Source: Bacteroidota bacterium (GTDB lineage: Bacteria > Bacteroidota > Bacteroidia > Bacteroidales > F082). Taken from it: DNA of 64,000 nucleotides. Position numbers and translations under genes: made by a program. The notes under the pieces were generated by a model. That model saw only the letters and a list, made by a program, of their open reading frames with translations. It was not told the origin of the DNA and ran no database searches. The stretch is taken from the NCBI GenBank assembly GCA_009773165.1, contig WOUZ01000006.1, positions 124,001-188,000 of the forward strand, in the 5' to 3' direction. Shown here one piece after another: positions 16,331 to 24,600 of this stretch. Every line of letters begins with the position of its first letter. Position 1 is the first letter of the stretch.

Positions 16331-17325
16331 TTCGTGTCTGAAGATATTTCATAGACTTCATGTGTCCGGTTGAATGGCTCAAGCGGAATTTTAATTTCAT
16401 AAGAAGAGCCGGGGCTTACAACCAGTTTGTTAGAACGCAACCAAGGATTAAAAATCTTTAAAAGCTTATAGGAAATCTTATAATTTTTGGCAAAAGCTGC
16501 TAAATCGGTGATCGTTTGTTGCACTTTGACTGTCTTAAACTGATAAGGCAGATATGATTTTTCATCCATTGGATAGAAACCAAACTCAGCAGGATTAGAA
16601 TAGATTATTTTCATTGCCATGATACGGTACAAATAACGCTCTGTTTCTTCAGCCATGAGCAAATCGAAGTAAGAGGAGGCTTTTTGCTCAGCCAAAAATC
16701 CATCTATTCGCTTTGTTCCAGCATTATATGCTGCAGCAACAAGTGCCCAGCTTTTATAATTTTCGTAAGCTTTGTTCAAATACCGGCAAGCAGCCTGCGT
16801 TGATTTCTCAATATGATAACGTTCATCAACATCAGCATTTACCTCAAGTTGATACTCTTTTGCAGTTCCTTCCATAAATTGCCAGAATCCCGAGGCCCCT
16901 GCCGGGCTGCGCGTGTTAGTGAGGTTACTTTCAATCATACTGAGGAACTTAAAATCATCGGGAACTCCATTTTCCTTCAAAATGGGTTCTATTACGGGAA
17001 ACCACCTTTCGGAGCGCTTTAGAATCAAAAGGGTAGAACTATGCCAATATGCATTCACAAGCAACTCACGTTCGATACTCTCAAAAACATAGAAAATCTC
17101 TGTTGGAATTTTCTCTCCGGCAAAGTATAAGCTTTCATTTATCGAAGGCGCAATAATCCTGTAATCATGCCGGCTCATTATTGTTTCCTTGCTTTCATTT
17201 TCATCCTCATTACTCTGAGCGCTTAAATGTGCTTTATAATCACATCCGGCAAATGATATCGCTATGTAAAGTAATAGAAAAAAGGAAAGAAAAACAGAAG
17301 CAACATGCCTGGCAGCTGAGTTCAT
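16327..17325 (-). CDS. Lytic transglycosylase lipoprotein (MltD/SLT-like)
   Basis: Predicted periplasmic enzyme cleaving the MurNAc-GlcNAc bond of peptidoglycan with anhydro product. A lipoprotein signal ends SFAGC with the lipidated Cys28. The SLT domain (~110-230) carries the catalytic glutamate Glu132 in MIESNLTN, then SPAGASGFWQFM and VAAAYNAGTKRID, the standard family motifs. The C-terminal ~80 residues (TVKVQQTITDLAAFAKNYKI onward) look like a LysM-type peptidoglycan-binding repeat. Length is 332 residues. Its stop overlaps the uvrA start and it begins 27 bp after rfbC. Confidence 0.9.
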   Translation of the reverse strand: MNSAARHVASVFLSFFLLLYIAISFAGCDYKAHLSAQSNEDENESKETIMSRHDYRIIAPSINESLYFAGEKIPTEIFYVFESIERELLVNAYWHSSTLLILKRSERWFPVIEPILKENGVPDDFKFLSMIESNLTNTRSPAGASGFWQFMEGTAKEYQLEVNADVDERYHIEKSTQAACRYLNKAYENYKSWALVAAAYNAGTKRIDGFLAEQKASSYFDLLMAEETERYLYRIMAMKIIYSNPAEFGFYPMDEKSYLPYQFKTVKVQQTITDLAAFAKNYKISYKLLKIFNPWLRSNKLVVSPGSSYEIKIPLEPFNRTHEVYEISSDTK

Positions 17326-17352
17326 AAGAGAAAAATGAAGTGATGAAAAATG

Positions 17353-17895
17353 TTAAAAAGGGCTAATAAAATCTTTGAAAAGAGGGGCTTGCTGATCCTT
17401 TTCAGATAGAATCGGATTCTCAACACCCCATTCGATATTTAAATCAGGGTCGTTCCACCTGATGCTGCCTTCAGAAACTTTGCTATACACATTGGTACAT
17501 TTGTAAAAGAAAACCGTATTGTCTTCGAGGGTTACAAAACCATGAGCAAAACCTGGCGGGACCCAATACATCCACTTGTTGGACTCGGTTAGCACGATAG
17601 AAGCCCATTCGCCATATGTGGGAGAGTTTCTACGAATATCGACAGCAACATCCAACACTGAACCTTTCATTACCCGAACAAGTTTCCCTTGCGCAAAAGG
17701 AGGCGCTTGAAAATGAAGTCCACGTAAAACCCCTTTCATGGATTTTGATTCATTATCCTGAACGAAATTGTGATCAACCCCCTTACTCAGAAACTTTTCT
17801 TTGTTATATGACTCAAAGAAATAACCGCGGTTATCTTCAAAAACAGCTGGCTTAACAATTAATAAATCAGGTATTTTGGTTTCAATAATTTCCAT
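17353..17895 (-). CDS. rfbC: dTDP-4-dehydrorhamnose 3,5-epimerase
   Basis: Converts dTDP-4-keto-6-deoxyglucose to dTDP-4-keto-rhamnose in dTDP-L-rhamnose synthesis for surface polysaccharide. It is a cupin-fold protein of 180 residues with the catalytic base His61 in LRGLHFQ, the acid Tyr131 in FFYKCTNVYS, and the conserved VPPGFAHGFV. Length is typical. The partner genes rfbA, rfbB and rfbD are not adjacent, so it is separated from the usual cluster and instead sits between lpd and a lytic transglycosylase in the same direction. Confidence 0.95.
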   Translation of the reverse strand: MEIIETKIPDLLIVKPAVFEDNRGYFFESYNKEKFLSKGVDHNFVQDNESKSMKGVLRGLHFQAPPFAQGKLVRVMKGSVLDVAVDIRRNSPTYGEWASIVLTESNKWMYWVPPGFAHGFVTLEDNTVFFYKCTNVYSKVSEGSIRWNDPDLNIEWGVENPILSEKDQQAPLFKDFISPF

Positions 17896-17963
17896 GACAA
17901 AGGCTTTTAAGATGAAAAAATGAACCGATCACATTAGTTGCAACTGGTTCGATGAATTAATTT

Positions 17964-19355
17964 CTACAAATGAATTACCTCGCCATAAGCATCGGCAGCA
18001 GCTTCCATTATGGCCTCCGACATAGTTGGGTGCGGGTGAATGGTATTTATAATTTCGTGTCCTGTTGTTTCCAGTTTACGGGCAACAACAGCTTCAGCAA
18101 TCATTTCAGTTACATTATCGCCTATCATATGACAGCCAAGCCATTCTCCATATTTCGCATCGAAGATGACTTTCACAAAACCATCTTTATTCCCTGAAGC
18201 ACTAGCCTTTCCAGATGCTGAAAATGGAAACTTACCAACTTTAATTTCATAACCAGCTTCTTTCGCCTGCTTTTCGGTCATACCGACAGAGGCTACCTCG
18301 GGGTTTGTATAAGTACAAGATGGAATATTACCATAATCAACAGGCTCTGGGTTCAACCCACAAATAGCCTCCACACACGTAATTCCTTCATGAGATGCAG
18401 TATGCGCCAAAGCAGGTCCGTGAACAATATCACCAATTGCATAAACGCCCTCAACTGAGGTTTTGTAAAAAGCATCGACAATCACTTTTCCTTTGTCAGT
18501 TTTTACACCAACTTCTTCAAGACCAAGACCTTCGAGATTTGTTGCAATTCCAACAGCTGAAAGAACGATGTCAGTATTCATCACTTCTTCGCCCTTTTTT
18601 GTTTTAATTACAACTTTACATCCATCACCTGAAGTATCAACAGATTCGACACTTGCTCCGGTCATGATTTTCATCTTGGCTTTTTTGAAAGAACGTTCCA
18701 GTTGTTTTGAAACCTCCTCATCTTCGATAGGTAAAATATTTGGCAAATATTCAACAAGCGTCACGTCAACGCCCATTGAATTGTAAAAATATGCAAACTC
18801 ACTTCCAATAGCACCAGATCCAACAACAACCATTGACTTAGGCATCTGAGGCAGAACCATGGCATCGCGATAACTTATTACTTTCTTTCCATCAATCTTA
18901 AGATTGGGAAGTTCGCGAGCCCTTGCTCCTGTAGCCAGAATAATATGATCAGCTTCATAAGATTGTTTTTTGCCGTCAGCATCTGTTACTTCTACTTTTT
19001 TATTACCGGAAAGTTTGCCAAAGCCGTTGAAAAGCTCAATTTTATTTTTCTTAAAAAGAAACTGAACTCCTTTGCTCATTCCTTCGGCTACTCCCCTGCT
19101 TCGTTTTACAATTGCCTCAAAATCAGGGATTGGATCTGAATTCAGCGTAATGCCATAATCACCGGCATGTTTCATATAATTGAACACCTGGGCGCTTTTG
19201 AGGAGTGCTTTTGTTGGTATGCACCCCCAATTCAGGCAAATACCACCAATTTCTGCTTTCTCGACAACTGCCACTTTTTTACCAAGTTGTGATGCCCTTA
19301 TAGCAGCTACATAACCACCAGGACCACTGCCTATTACGATTAGATCATATTTCAT
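17964..19355 (-). CDS. lpdA: Dihydrolipoyl dehydrogenase
   Basis: FAD-dependent E3 enzyme of 2-oxoacid dehydrogenase and glycine-cleavage complexes, reoxidising dihydrolipoamide with NAD. Its 463 residues hold an FAD-binding GSGPGGYVAAIRA (~9-21), the redox disulfide Cys40-Cys45 (GGICLNWGCIPTKALL), an NAD-binding GSGAIGSEFAYFY, the second FAD motif YAIGDI, and the C-terminal active-site base in HPHPTMSE. No E1 or E2 gene is adjacent, so its complex cannot be named. It heads the minus-strand run towards uvrA. Confidence 0.96.
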   Translation of the reverse strand: MKYDLIVIGSGPGGYVAAIRASQLGKKVAVVEKAEIGGICLNWGCIPTKALLKSAQVFNYMKHAGDYGITLNSDPIPDFEAIVKRSRGVAEGMSKGVQFLFKKNKIELFNGFGKLSGNKKVEVTDADGKKQSYEADHIILATGARARELPNLKIDGKKVISYRDAMVLPQMPKSMVVVGSGAIGSEFAYFYNSMGVDVTLVEYLPNILPIEDEEVSKQLERSFKKAKMKIMTGASVESVDTSGDGCKVVIKTKKGEEVMNTDIVLSAVGIATNLEGLGLEEVGVKTDKGKVIVDAFYKTSVEGVYAIGDIVHGPALAHTASHEGITCVEAICGLNPEPVDYGNIPSCTYTNPEVASVGMTEKQAKEAGYEIKVGKFPFSASGKASASGNKDGFVKVIFDAKYGEWLGCHMIGDNVTEMIAEAVVARKLETTGHEIINTIHPHPTMSEAIMEAAADAYGEVIHL

Positions 19356-19387
19356 AAATGCAATTATTTTTGAATGGAATTAATTTA

Positions 19388-19395
19388 CAAAAGTA
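19388..19395 (-). promoter_or_regulatory. Predicted Bacteroidota -7 element for lpdA
   Basis: The minus strand reads TACTTTTG, a perfect TAnnTTTG match, 32 bp upstream of the lpdA start. Confidence 0.5.
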
Positions 19396-19561
19396 CAAAT
19401 TTAGTGAGAGATAACAGAAAACCCATCAATACAATGCTTATTCAAGCAAAATTCTTTTAATAAACGTCAATTTTTGAAAAGTGTTCAATAAAAAAAGCGT
19501 CGAAAGTTTGCCGAAACAATGTCTCGATTTATAAGAAACAGGTTATTTTCAGTGAATGAAT

Positions 19562-19569
19562 TATCTTTG
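19562..19569 (+). promoter_or_regulatory. Predicted -7 element for the structured RNA
   Basis: TATCTTTG matches TAnnTTTG. The expected start site, about 5-7 bases downstream, coincides with the first base of the stem at 19574, so the RNA would begin at its own closing helix. The rest of the 305-bp gap between lpdA and 19661 (19396-19561) shows no further signals. Confidence 0.55.
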
Positions 19570-19573
19570 CATT

Positions 19574-19650
19574 GAACTTCCGGCGAAAAAAACTCTCTAC
19601 TTGCAAAATGAGGTCGGTGAGGAGCCGGCAAGCCGGGAGTTCATTTTTTA
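19574..19650 (+). ncRNA. Unassigned structured RNA or cis-regulatory leader with terminator
   Basis: GAACTTCCGGC (19574-19584) pairs with GCCGGGAGTTC (19632-19642) over 11 bp with one G-U pair, and the helix is followed by TTTTTT (19644-19649), so it can act as an intrinsic terminator. Inside, TTGC (19601-19604) pairs with GCAA (19628-19631). Alternative pairings exist: AACTCTC (19591-19597) can compete for GGGAGTT (19635-19641), and GCCGG occurs twice, at 19624 and 19632, as partners for CCGGC. This suits a switching leader for the methyltransferase-like gene at 19661 or a free small RNA. I could not match it to 4.5S, 6S, SAM, TPP or other classes I know. Confidence 0.6.
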
Positions 19651-19660
19651 AATTACAAGA

Positions 19661-20101
19661 ATGAAATATTTTAGCTTGCCTTATTTTTTTGTAGGAATTC
19701 AGCTCAGCTGTTTATTTATAATAGCTGCAACAGGGCCACTTCTGGCAAACAGCGATTGGGGAATCCTTGTTGAATTTACAGGTATCTTTCTTGCTATCCT
19801 TGCTATTTACCATATGCGAATTGGAAATTTCAATATCGCTCCTGTTCCAAAAACTGAAGGAGAATTGGTTACATCCGGCATTTACAAATATCTCCGCCAC
19901 CCAATGTATTTAGCTCAGCTAATGGCTGTTATACCATTGCTTTACGATCACTACACACATTTTCGATTAATAGTTTGGTTCGTTTTACTGATCAACCTGC
20001 TTTTTAAGCAACATTATGAAGAGAAACTCTTAAAGAATCATTTCAAAGGCTACTCATCTTATATGAAAACGTCCTGGAGAATGATTCCTTTTATTTATTG
20101 A
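19661..20101 (+). CDS. Isoprenylcysteine carboxyl methyltransferase family membrane protein
   Basis: A 146-residue integral membrane protein with three to four helices. The C-terminal half has the family signature: GIYKYLRHPMYLA (~73-85), where the RHP motif binds S-adenosylmethionine, and the downstream glutamate-rich segment QHYEEKLLKNHFKGYSSYMK. Bacterial members methylate small lipid or thiol substrates, usually unknown; prenylated proteins are not expected in bacteria. The gene starts 10 bases after the structured RNA's T tract, so expression may need read-through of that hairpin. Confidence 0.85.
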   Translation: MKYFSLPYFFVGIQLSCLFIIAATGPLLANSDWGILVEFTGIFLAILAIYHMRIGNFNIAPVPKTEGELVTSGIYKYLRHPMYLAQLMAVIPLLYDHYTHFRLIVWFVLLINLLFKQHYEEKLLKNHFKGYSSYMKTSWRMIPFIY

Positions 20102-20215
20102 ACTTTAGTCATTATGCCAGTGAAGGCTGAAATTTTGTCACACATAACCGACTCCTGTCAATCATTTTCTCAATGGCACATTAATTGATTCTATAGCCAA
20201 CAAATTAAATCGAAA

Positions 20216-20812
20216 ATGGCTATCACAGCAATCCACTCATATGATGAGTTGCAAAAAAATCTGAAAAAAGACAAAAAAAATTATCTACTCCTCTATAAAT
20301 CAGGCACTTATGCAAGTAATTGCAGTTACAAGAACCTTGAAGAAGTGGCTTCAGAAAATGACACCATTGACGTCTTAAGTGCTGATGTGATCGAAGTTCG
20401 CGACATTCATACCGCCTATAATATCAACAGTGTCCCCTCACTATTAGTTTTTGAAGGAGATAAATTTATAAACGTAATAAAAGGCTGTAACGAGCCTTCA
20501 TATTATATTTCGCTTTTTGAAGAATCATATTTTCATACCTTTAACAGTGATTCAGGTCAGCGACAAAAACATGTCACTGTTTATTCAACACCGAGCTGCT
20601 CATGGTGCACAACGTTAAAAAACTATCTGCGTTCAAACAATATTCGGTTCACTGATATCGACGTTTCGAAAAACCAACAGGCAGCAGAACAAATGGTTCG
20701 TAAAAGTGGTCAGCAAGGTGTGCCACAGACAGACATTGAAGGTCAAATCATCGTAGGTTTCGATAAAAACCGCATTAACTCCATTCTAGGAATTCAACAT
20801 TCTAACAATTAA
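20216..20812 (+). CDS. Degenerate thioredoxin-like domain fused to a glutaredoxin
   Basis: A 198-residue two-domain cytoplasmic protein. Residues ~1-108 look like a thioredoxin fold (YLLLYKSG, then the cis-Pro motif NSVPSLLVFEGDKFINVIKG at ~71-90), but the CxxC is lost; the equivalent position reads TYASNCS with a single Cys36. Residues ~118-195 are a glutaredoxin with the active site CSWC (128-131) and the cis-Pro GVP (168-170). The N-terminal part may bind a partner rather than do redox chemistry. It ends 11 bp before groES on the same strand, hinting at a shared transcript and a stress role. Confidence 0.82.
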   Translation: MAITAIHSYDELQKNLKKDKKNYLLLYKSGTYASNCSYKNLEEVASENDTIDVLSADVIEVRDIHTAYNINSVPSLLVFEGDKFINVIKGCNEPSYYISLFEESYFHTFNSDSGQRQKHVTVYSTPSCSWCTTLKNYLRSNNIRFTDIDVSKNQQAAEQMVRKSGQQGVPQTDIEGQIIVGFDKNRINSILGIQHSNN

Positions 20813-20823
20813 TACATCATCAA

Positions 20824-21111
20824 ATGAAAGAATTACAACCCCTCAATGAAAATGTTATTCTCGATATGAGTAGCGACAAAGCGGAGCAACGCACAGCTTC
20901 GGGTATCATTATTCCTGACACAGCAAAAGAAAAACCGCAAACGGCAAAAGTGCTTGCAATTGGAACTATCGAAAACCCTGCAATTGCTATTGGCGATACA
21001 GTGCTGTTTAAGAAATACTCAGGCACGGAGCTTGGCTACGAAGGAAAGAAAATGCTCGTTATTCCTTACGCTGACCTATTGGCCAAAGTAGTTGAGACTG
21101 ACGAGATATAA
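20824..21111 (+). CDS. groES: GroES family co-chaperonin
   Basis: GroES/Cpn10 heptameric lid, 95 residues. Family features are the opening PLNENVILD, the mobile-loop region SGIIIPDTAKEKPQTAKVLAIG and the C-terminal KYSGTELGYEGKKMLVIPYADLLAKV. The mobile loop holds a GIIIP hydrophobic anchor for GroEL. groEL does not follow; a strong terminator and then convergent genes do. This is therefore either a second, orphan groES or a groES separated from its groEL. Coupling to the thioredoxin-glutaredoxin fusion is unusual. Confidence 0.93.
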   Translation: MKELQPLNENVILDMSSDKAEQRTASGIIIPDTAKEKPQTAKVLAIGTIENPAIAIGDTVLFKKYSGTELGYEGKKMLVIPYADLLAKVVETDEI

Positions 21112-21131
21112 CTTCACTAAAAGTAATTTTG

Positions 21132-21173
21132 AACTGTCCTGGAATTCGATGATGAATTTCAGGACAGTTTTTT
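21132..21173 (+). terminator. Intrinsic terminator after groES
   Basis: AACTGTCCTG (21132-21141) pairs with CAGGACAGTT (21160-21169), followed by a T run to 21173. Confidence 0.9.
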
Positions 21174-21247
21174 ATGTACTATTTTATAAATCTTAATAAG
21201 TTAGAATCAGGTTAGGGTAACTATTCACTCGAATGCAAATACTTCAT

Positions 21248-24200
21248 TTACTGCAACTTATTCAAAGAAGACTTTTGTTTTCGAATTGAGTATTTCTTAA
21301 AGGAAAAAATTACCAGGGAAACAAAAACGAAAGCGATTAGAAGCAGAACTATTTTATTGTAAGGTTTGCTTTTAGCTATTACAGGAGCTGTATCGCCTAC
21401 TACCATATAACTGGCCCAGAAAAAAGGATGAGATTTAAGTAAATTGGCTTCTTTCAGATAATCTATTTTTGCTTTTTGCATCGCTACATCTTTATCTAAG
21501 CCCTGCTTGATATAGCTATAAAAGCGCTCAGTGAGTTCAGAGCCGCTTTTATCGTGCACTTCCCAACCAGTCATGACAATGGATGGAACGCCAGCAAAAA
21601 GAAATCCCCTGCTCAGACTCATAACACCTTCACCAAGTCTCAGCTGACCGCTTCCGGTATTGCATGCACTCAACACAACTAATTCGGCCTGAAGGTTTAA
21701 TCCATATAATTCATAAGTTTCAAGCATTGTTTTTTCATCTGAATCCTGTTGTTGAAAAACAAGCTTCGAATAAAGGGGATTCTGGTCATCAATATGCGCA
21801 TGCATTGCCAGATGTAAAACCTGATATTTGCCGGCTTTATCCAGAAAGCGTTGTTTTGTAGCCGATTTTCCCTTGAAAAGATCCCCGTCCCAAATATCCA
21901 CAACCCGCTCTGATTCAGCGAGTGCAAAAGGCAAAGGAGGTAAAGTGGCTGAACCTTCTTTAATACGGTTGCTCCCTGATGAATAATCTGGAACAAAAGC
22001 CAATAAATTCTCAGAAGCCTTTTTTCCATCTTTTGGCTGAAGCAATCGCATTCCCGATGAGTACATGTACGAAACAGGATGTTGTAAAAATAGATAAGGT
22101 AAACTGCCATATCCTGCGGCAGTATCAGCTACAACAGCAGGATTCTCCGTTTGTATTAAAAGTTCAAATGGAAGATATCCCAATATGCCATCAGGCACGA
22201 TAATCAAATGCCTGGCATCCAATTCCTGTGTCACCGGACGAAGGAGTAGATTATAGAGGTTTGACGAACGCTCGATAAACATCTTTAATTCAGCTGAAGT
22301 TTGATCAAACGATAACTGAGATACCCCTTTGCGAAATTCTACTGTCTGCCTCAACAGTTCATCCTTGCCTTCTGTCTTATGGAAAATAAATTGATTTCTA
22401 GTCATAGCAAAAATATAAAAGCTACTGTCGCCAAGCATGTATTCAATCATGAGTTCGTCTTTGGTAAGACTTGATTGCACCTCCTCCACTTTACTTATGG
22501 TAGGATTAAACCTCATGGCATAATAATCAGGGTAATTGCTTTCAAGCATTAATAGAAGGCTATCATATTTTCGGATAAATTCGGATTGTCGTTTTTCCAA
22601 AAAGGCTATTTTGCTTGGATTGGTTATCGTTTTTTGCTTCTCCTCAGAAACAAGTTTACGAACTGTTTGAATCTCCTGATTTAGTCGCCGTTCTTTTTCA
22701 GCAATTTCTGCTGTTACACCTGAAAGGAAAGACAGGTTTTTTCTTAATGAAGACATCAATAACACCGCTTTGCTTTTTGCATTGAATTTAAAAGCAGCTC
22801 TAAGATATGCCTGATCACTGGTTTTTTCATACAAACGATAGGCTGACTCTATTGCCCTCTGATAAAAGAACCTTAGGTTCTCGTTAACCATTAATCTGCT
22901 CTCATCCGAAAGAGCAATTGTAATTCCATCAATTGTTGAGATCGCCTTTTCATAGTCATAAAAAGCATTTTGTAAATGCCCGATCAAACCGGAATATTTA
23001 TATTGATGCATAAAAAAATCAGCCCGGCTAAAATAGAAGTCAGAAATACGTAAGCTGACAAAACTACCACCGTGTGCCGTTGTACTATCCACAATATACT
23101 CCTTTTGTATGATTGAATCTGTTTTTTCGAAAAGTACTTTAGCTTTTGAAAAATCAGAAACGTTGTATGCACACACTGCCATTTTACGCAAAACCTCCAT
23201 CAACTCCATATTTTTTTCTTCATAGTTTTCCGAATAGATTCTTTCGGCTTTCTGAAGATACATAAGGGCTGTTCCATAATCTATTTGCTTCATCAGATAA
23301 TCAGCAAAATCAATATTAGAAAGTGCATATTCGGGATGGTTTTCTGTAAATGTTTTGCCTATGAAGTCAATGTATTGTTCAAAATATGACACTGCAAGTT
23401 TTTTTTCATTTAGCCCTGCATAAGCATTTGCCAGGTTTCTAAGAATTTTTCCTTTAGTGAGTGCATTATCATTGTAATCCATAATTTGTTTCAGGTACCT
23501 AAGAGCTTCCTCATTATTGCCGGTTTTTAAGTTAACAAAAGCAAGGTTATTGATTGTTGATACCATTAGCTGTTTCTCTTGCTGAATATCAGTTGAAAAC
23601 AAATGAAGCGCATTCCGGTAATAAACTTCTGCTTTCTCGTAATCATTGCGGAGCAAATATGCATTTCCAATATTTAATAATAGTTTGGCATATAGTTTAT
23701 TATCCGATTTGCTTTGTTTTAGCAATAGAGCTTCCGCTTTTTGATTATACCCAAGACTGGTTTCAACCTCTCCAAAAAGCAGCATTAAACGGGCATAATT
23801 CAAATAAAACGACTTCATCCTCTGATCGTTCTCATCATATATTTTTTCTTTTATGCCTTTTGAGAGTTGGATGAAATAATACGCACTGTCGTATCGGGAT
23901 TGGTTTGCCAAGATAATTGCAATGTTCTCATATACATCAGCTAAATCGCGACCCTGAATAGATTCTTTGTAACAAACTTCTCTCGCTTTTTGGTAGTACT
24001 CAATAGCTTTTTCATAATCATTTCTATAGAAATAGGCAATTCCATTATAATTCAAAATGCGCACAATCAACACTGGAGTGGTATTAGTAGTGTCAATGAT
24101 TTCAGCTAATGTTTTTTCAAACACCTTATTTGCAGCTTCATACTGCTTCATCTGAGTGTAAAGCTTTCCAAGGGCATGCCCTCTTTTGAGCACTATATCT

Positions 24201-24523
24201 TTATCAGAAAGCGAACCTAACTTTATCAAACTATCGACAAAATCAATACAAGCAAGTGATTCATCAAACATTCCTTTTACCCGAAGGTGATTTGATATCG
24301 AGAGCTTAATAGAAGCAACCGAATCGGGTATGGTGGTAACTTTTATTGCCTCACGAAAAAAATAAAGGGAGCTATCTGAATTCTCAAGAGCCTCATACCA
24401 TTTGGCATTCACAATGAGCTGGGAATAGGACCTGGTCGTTTTCAACTGAGCTTGCGCAGGACTTAGCCAACTATACCAACTTAGGTATAATACCAAAATA
24501 ATGTATCGAATACGAATTAGCAC
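21248..24523 (-). CDS. TPR-repeat CHAT-domain protease-like protein, membrane anchored
   Basis: Large caspase-like protein. From the start at 24523 there is a signal sequence ending SPAQAQ, then about ten TPR-like helical pairs (~25-480), a charged coiled-coil linker (~600-650), and a C-terminal CHAT domain (~750-1045) with His908 (LHLAMHAHID) and Cys954 (VVLSACNTGSG) as the catalytic dyad. A transmembrane helix and basic tail end the protein. CHAT proteases are the effectors of several caspase-like systems, but no partner effector or target is obvious here. An in-frame ATG at 24589 exists, but it lies beyond an intrinsic terminator (24550-24580), so I choose GTG 24523-24521, giving about 1091 residues and a clean signal peptide. 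Confidence 0.88.
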   Translation of the reverse strand: MLIRIRYIILVLYLSWYSWLSPAQAQLKTTRSYSQLIVNAKWYEALENSDSSLYFFREAIKVTTIPDSVASIKLSISNHLRVKGMFDESLACIDFVDSLIKLGSLSDKDIVLKRGHALGKLYTQMKQYEAANKVFEKTLAEIIDTTNTTPVLIVRILNYNGIAYFYRNDYEKAIEYYQKAREVCYKESIQGRDLADVYENIAIILANQSRYDSAYYFIQLSKGIKEKIYDENDQRMKSFYLNYARLMLLFGEVETSLGYNQKAEALLLKQSKSDNKLYAKLLLNIGNAYLLRNDYEKAEVYYRNALHLFSTDIQQEKQLMVSTINNLAFVNLKTGNNEEALRYLKQIMDYNDNALTKGKILRNLANAYAGLNEKKLAVSYFEQYIDFIGKTFTENHPEYALSNIDFADYLMKQIDYGTALMYLQKAERIYSENYEEKNMELMEVLRKMAVCAYNVSDFSKAKVLFEKTDSIIQKEYIVDSTTAHGGSFVSLRISDFYFSRADFFMHQYKYSGLIGHLQNAFYDYEKAISTIDGITIALSDESRLMVNENLRFFYQRAIESAYRLYEKTSDQAYLRAAFKFNAKSKAVLLMSSLRKNLSFLSGVTAEIAEKERRLNQEIQTVRKLVSEEKQKTITNPSKIAFLEKRQSEFIRKYDSLLLMLESNYPDYYAMRFNPTISKVEEVQSSLTKDELMIEYMLGDSSFYIFAMTRNQFIFHKTEGKDELLRQTVEFRKGVSQLSFDQTSAELKMFIERSSNLYNLLLRPVTQELDARHLIIVPDGILGYLPFELLIQTENPAVVADTAAGYGSLPYLFLQHPVSYMYSSGMRLLQPKDGKKASENLLAFVPDYSSGSNRIKEGSATLPPLPFALAESERVVDIWDGDLFKGKSATKQRFLDKAGKYQVLHLAMHAHIDDQNPLYSKLVFQQQDSDEKTMLETYELYGLNLQAELVVLSACNTGSGQLRLGEGVMSLSRGFLFAGVPSIVMTGWEVHDKSGSELTERFYSYIKQGLDKDVAMQKAKIDYLKEANLLKSHPFFWASYMVVGDTAPVIAKSKPYNKIVLLLIAFVFVSLVIFSFKKYSIRKQKSSLNKLQ

Positions 24524-24549
24524 AGCCCTGTAATTAAGCTGACGAAAGT

Positions 24550-24580
24550 AAAAAAAAAAGGAAGGATAACCCTTCCTTAA
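24550..24580 (-). terminator. Intrinsic terminator between the T9SS protein and the CHAT gene
   Basis: On the minus strand AAGGAAGG pairs with CCTTCCTT (arms 24571-24578 and 24558-24565) and is followed by about ten T residues. It ends transcription of the gene at 24601-25821 and shows that the CHAT reading frame starts downstream of it. Confidence 0.88.
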
Positions 24581-24600
24581 ACCAAACAAACCAAAATATA

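Noticed and set aside
19574-19650. Identification as 4.5S SRP RNA or a SAM riboswitch
   Set aside because: The AGGTCGGTGAGGAGC segment only loosely resembles the SRP core; the GGAA tetraloop and the AGCAG strand are missing. No SAM-I kink-turn or SAM-II pseudoknot pattern is seen, despite the methyltransferase-like neighbour.
24524-24589. N-terminal extension of the CHAT protein
   Set aside because: It would translate an intrinsic terminator hairpin and its T tract and would hide the signal peptide; GTG 24523 fits better.
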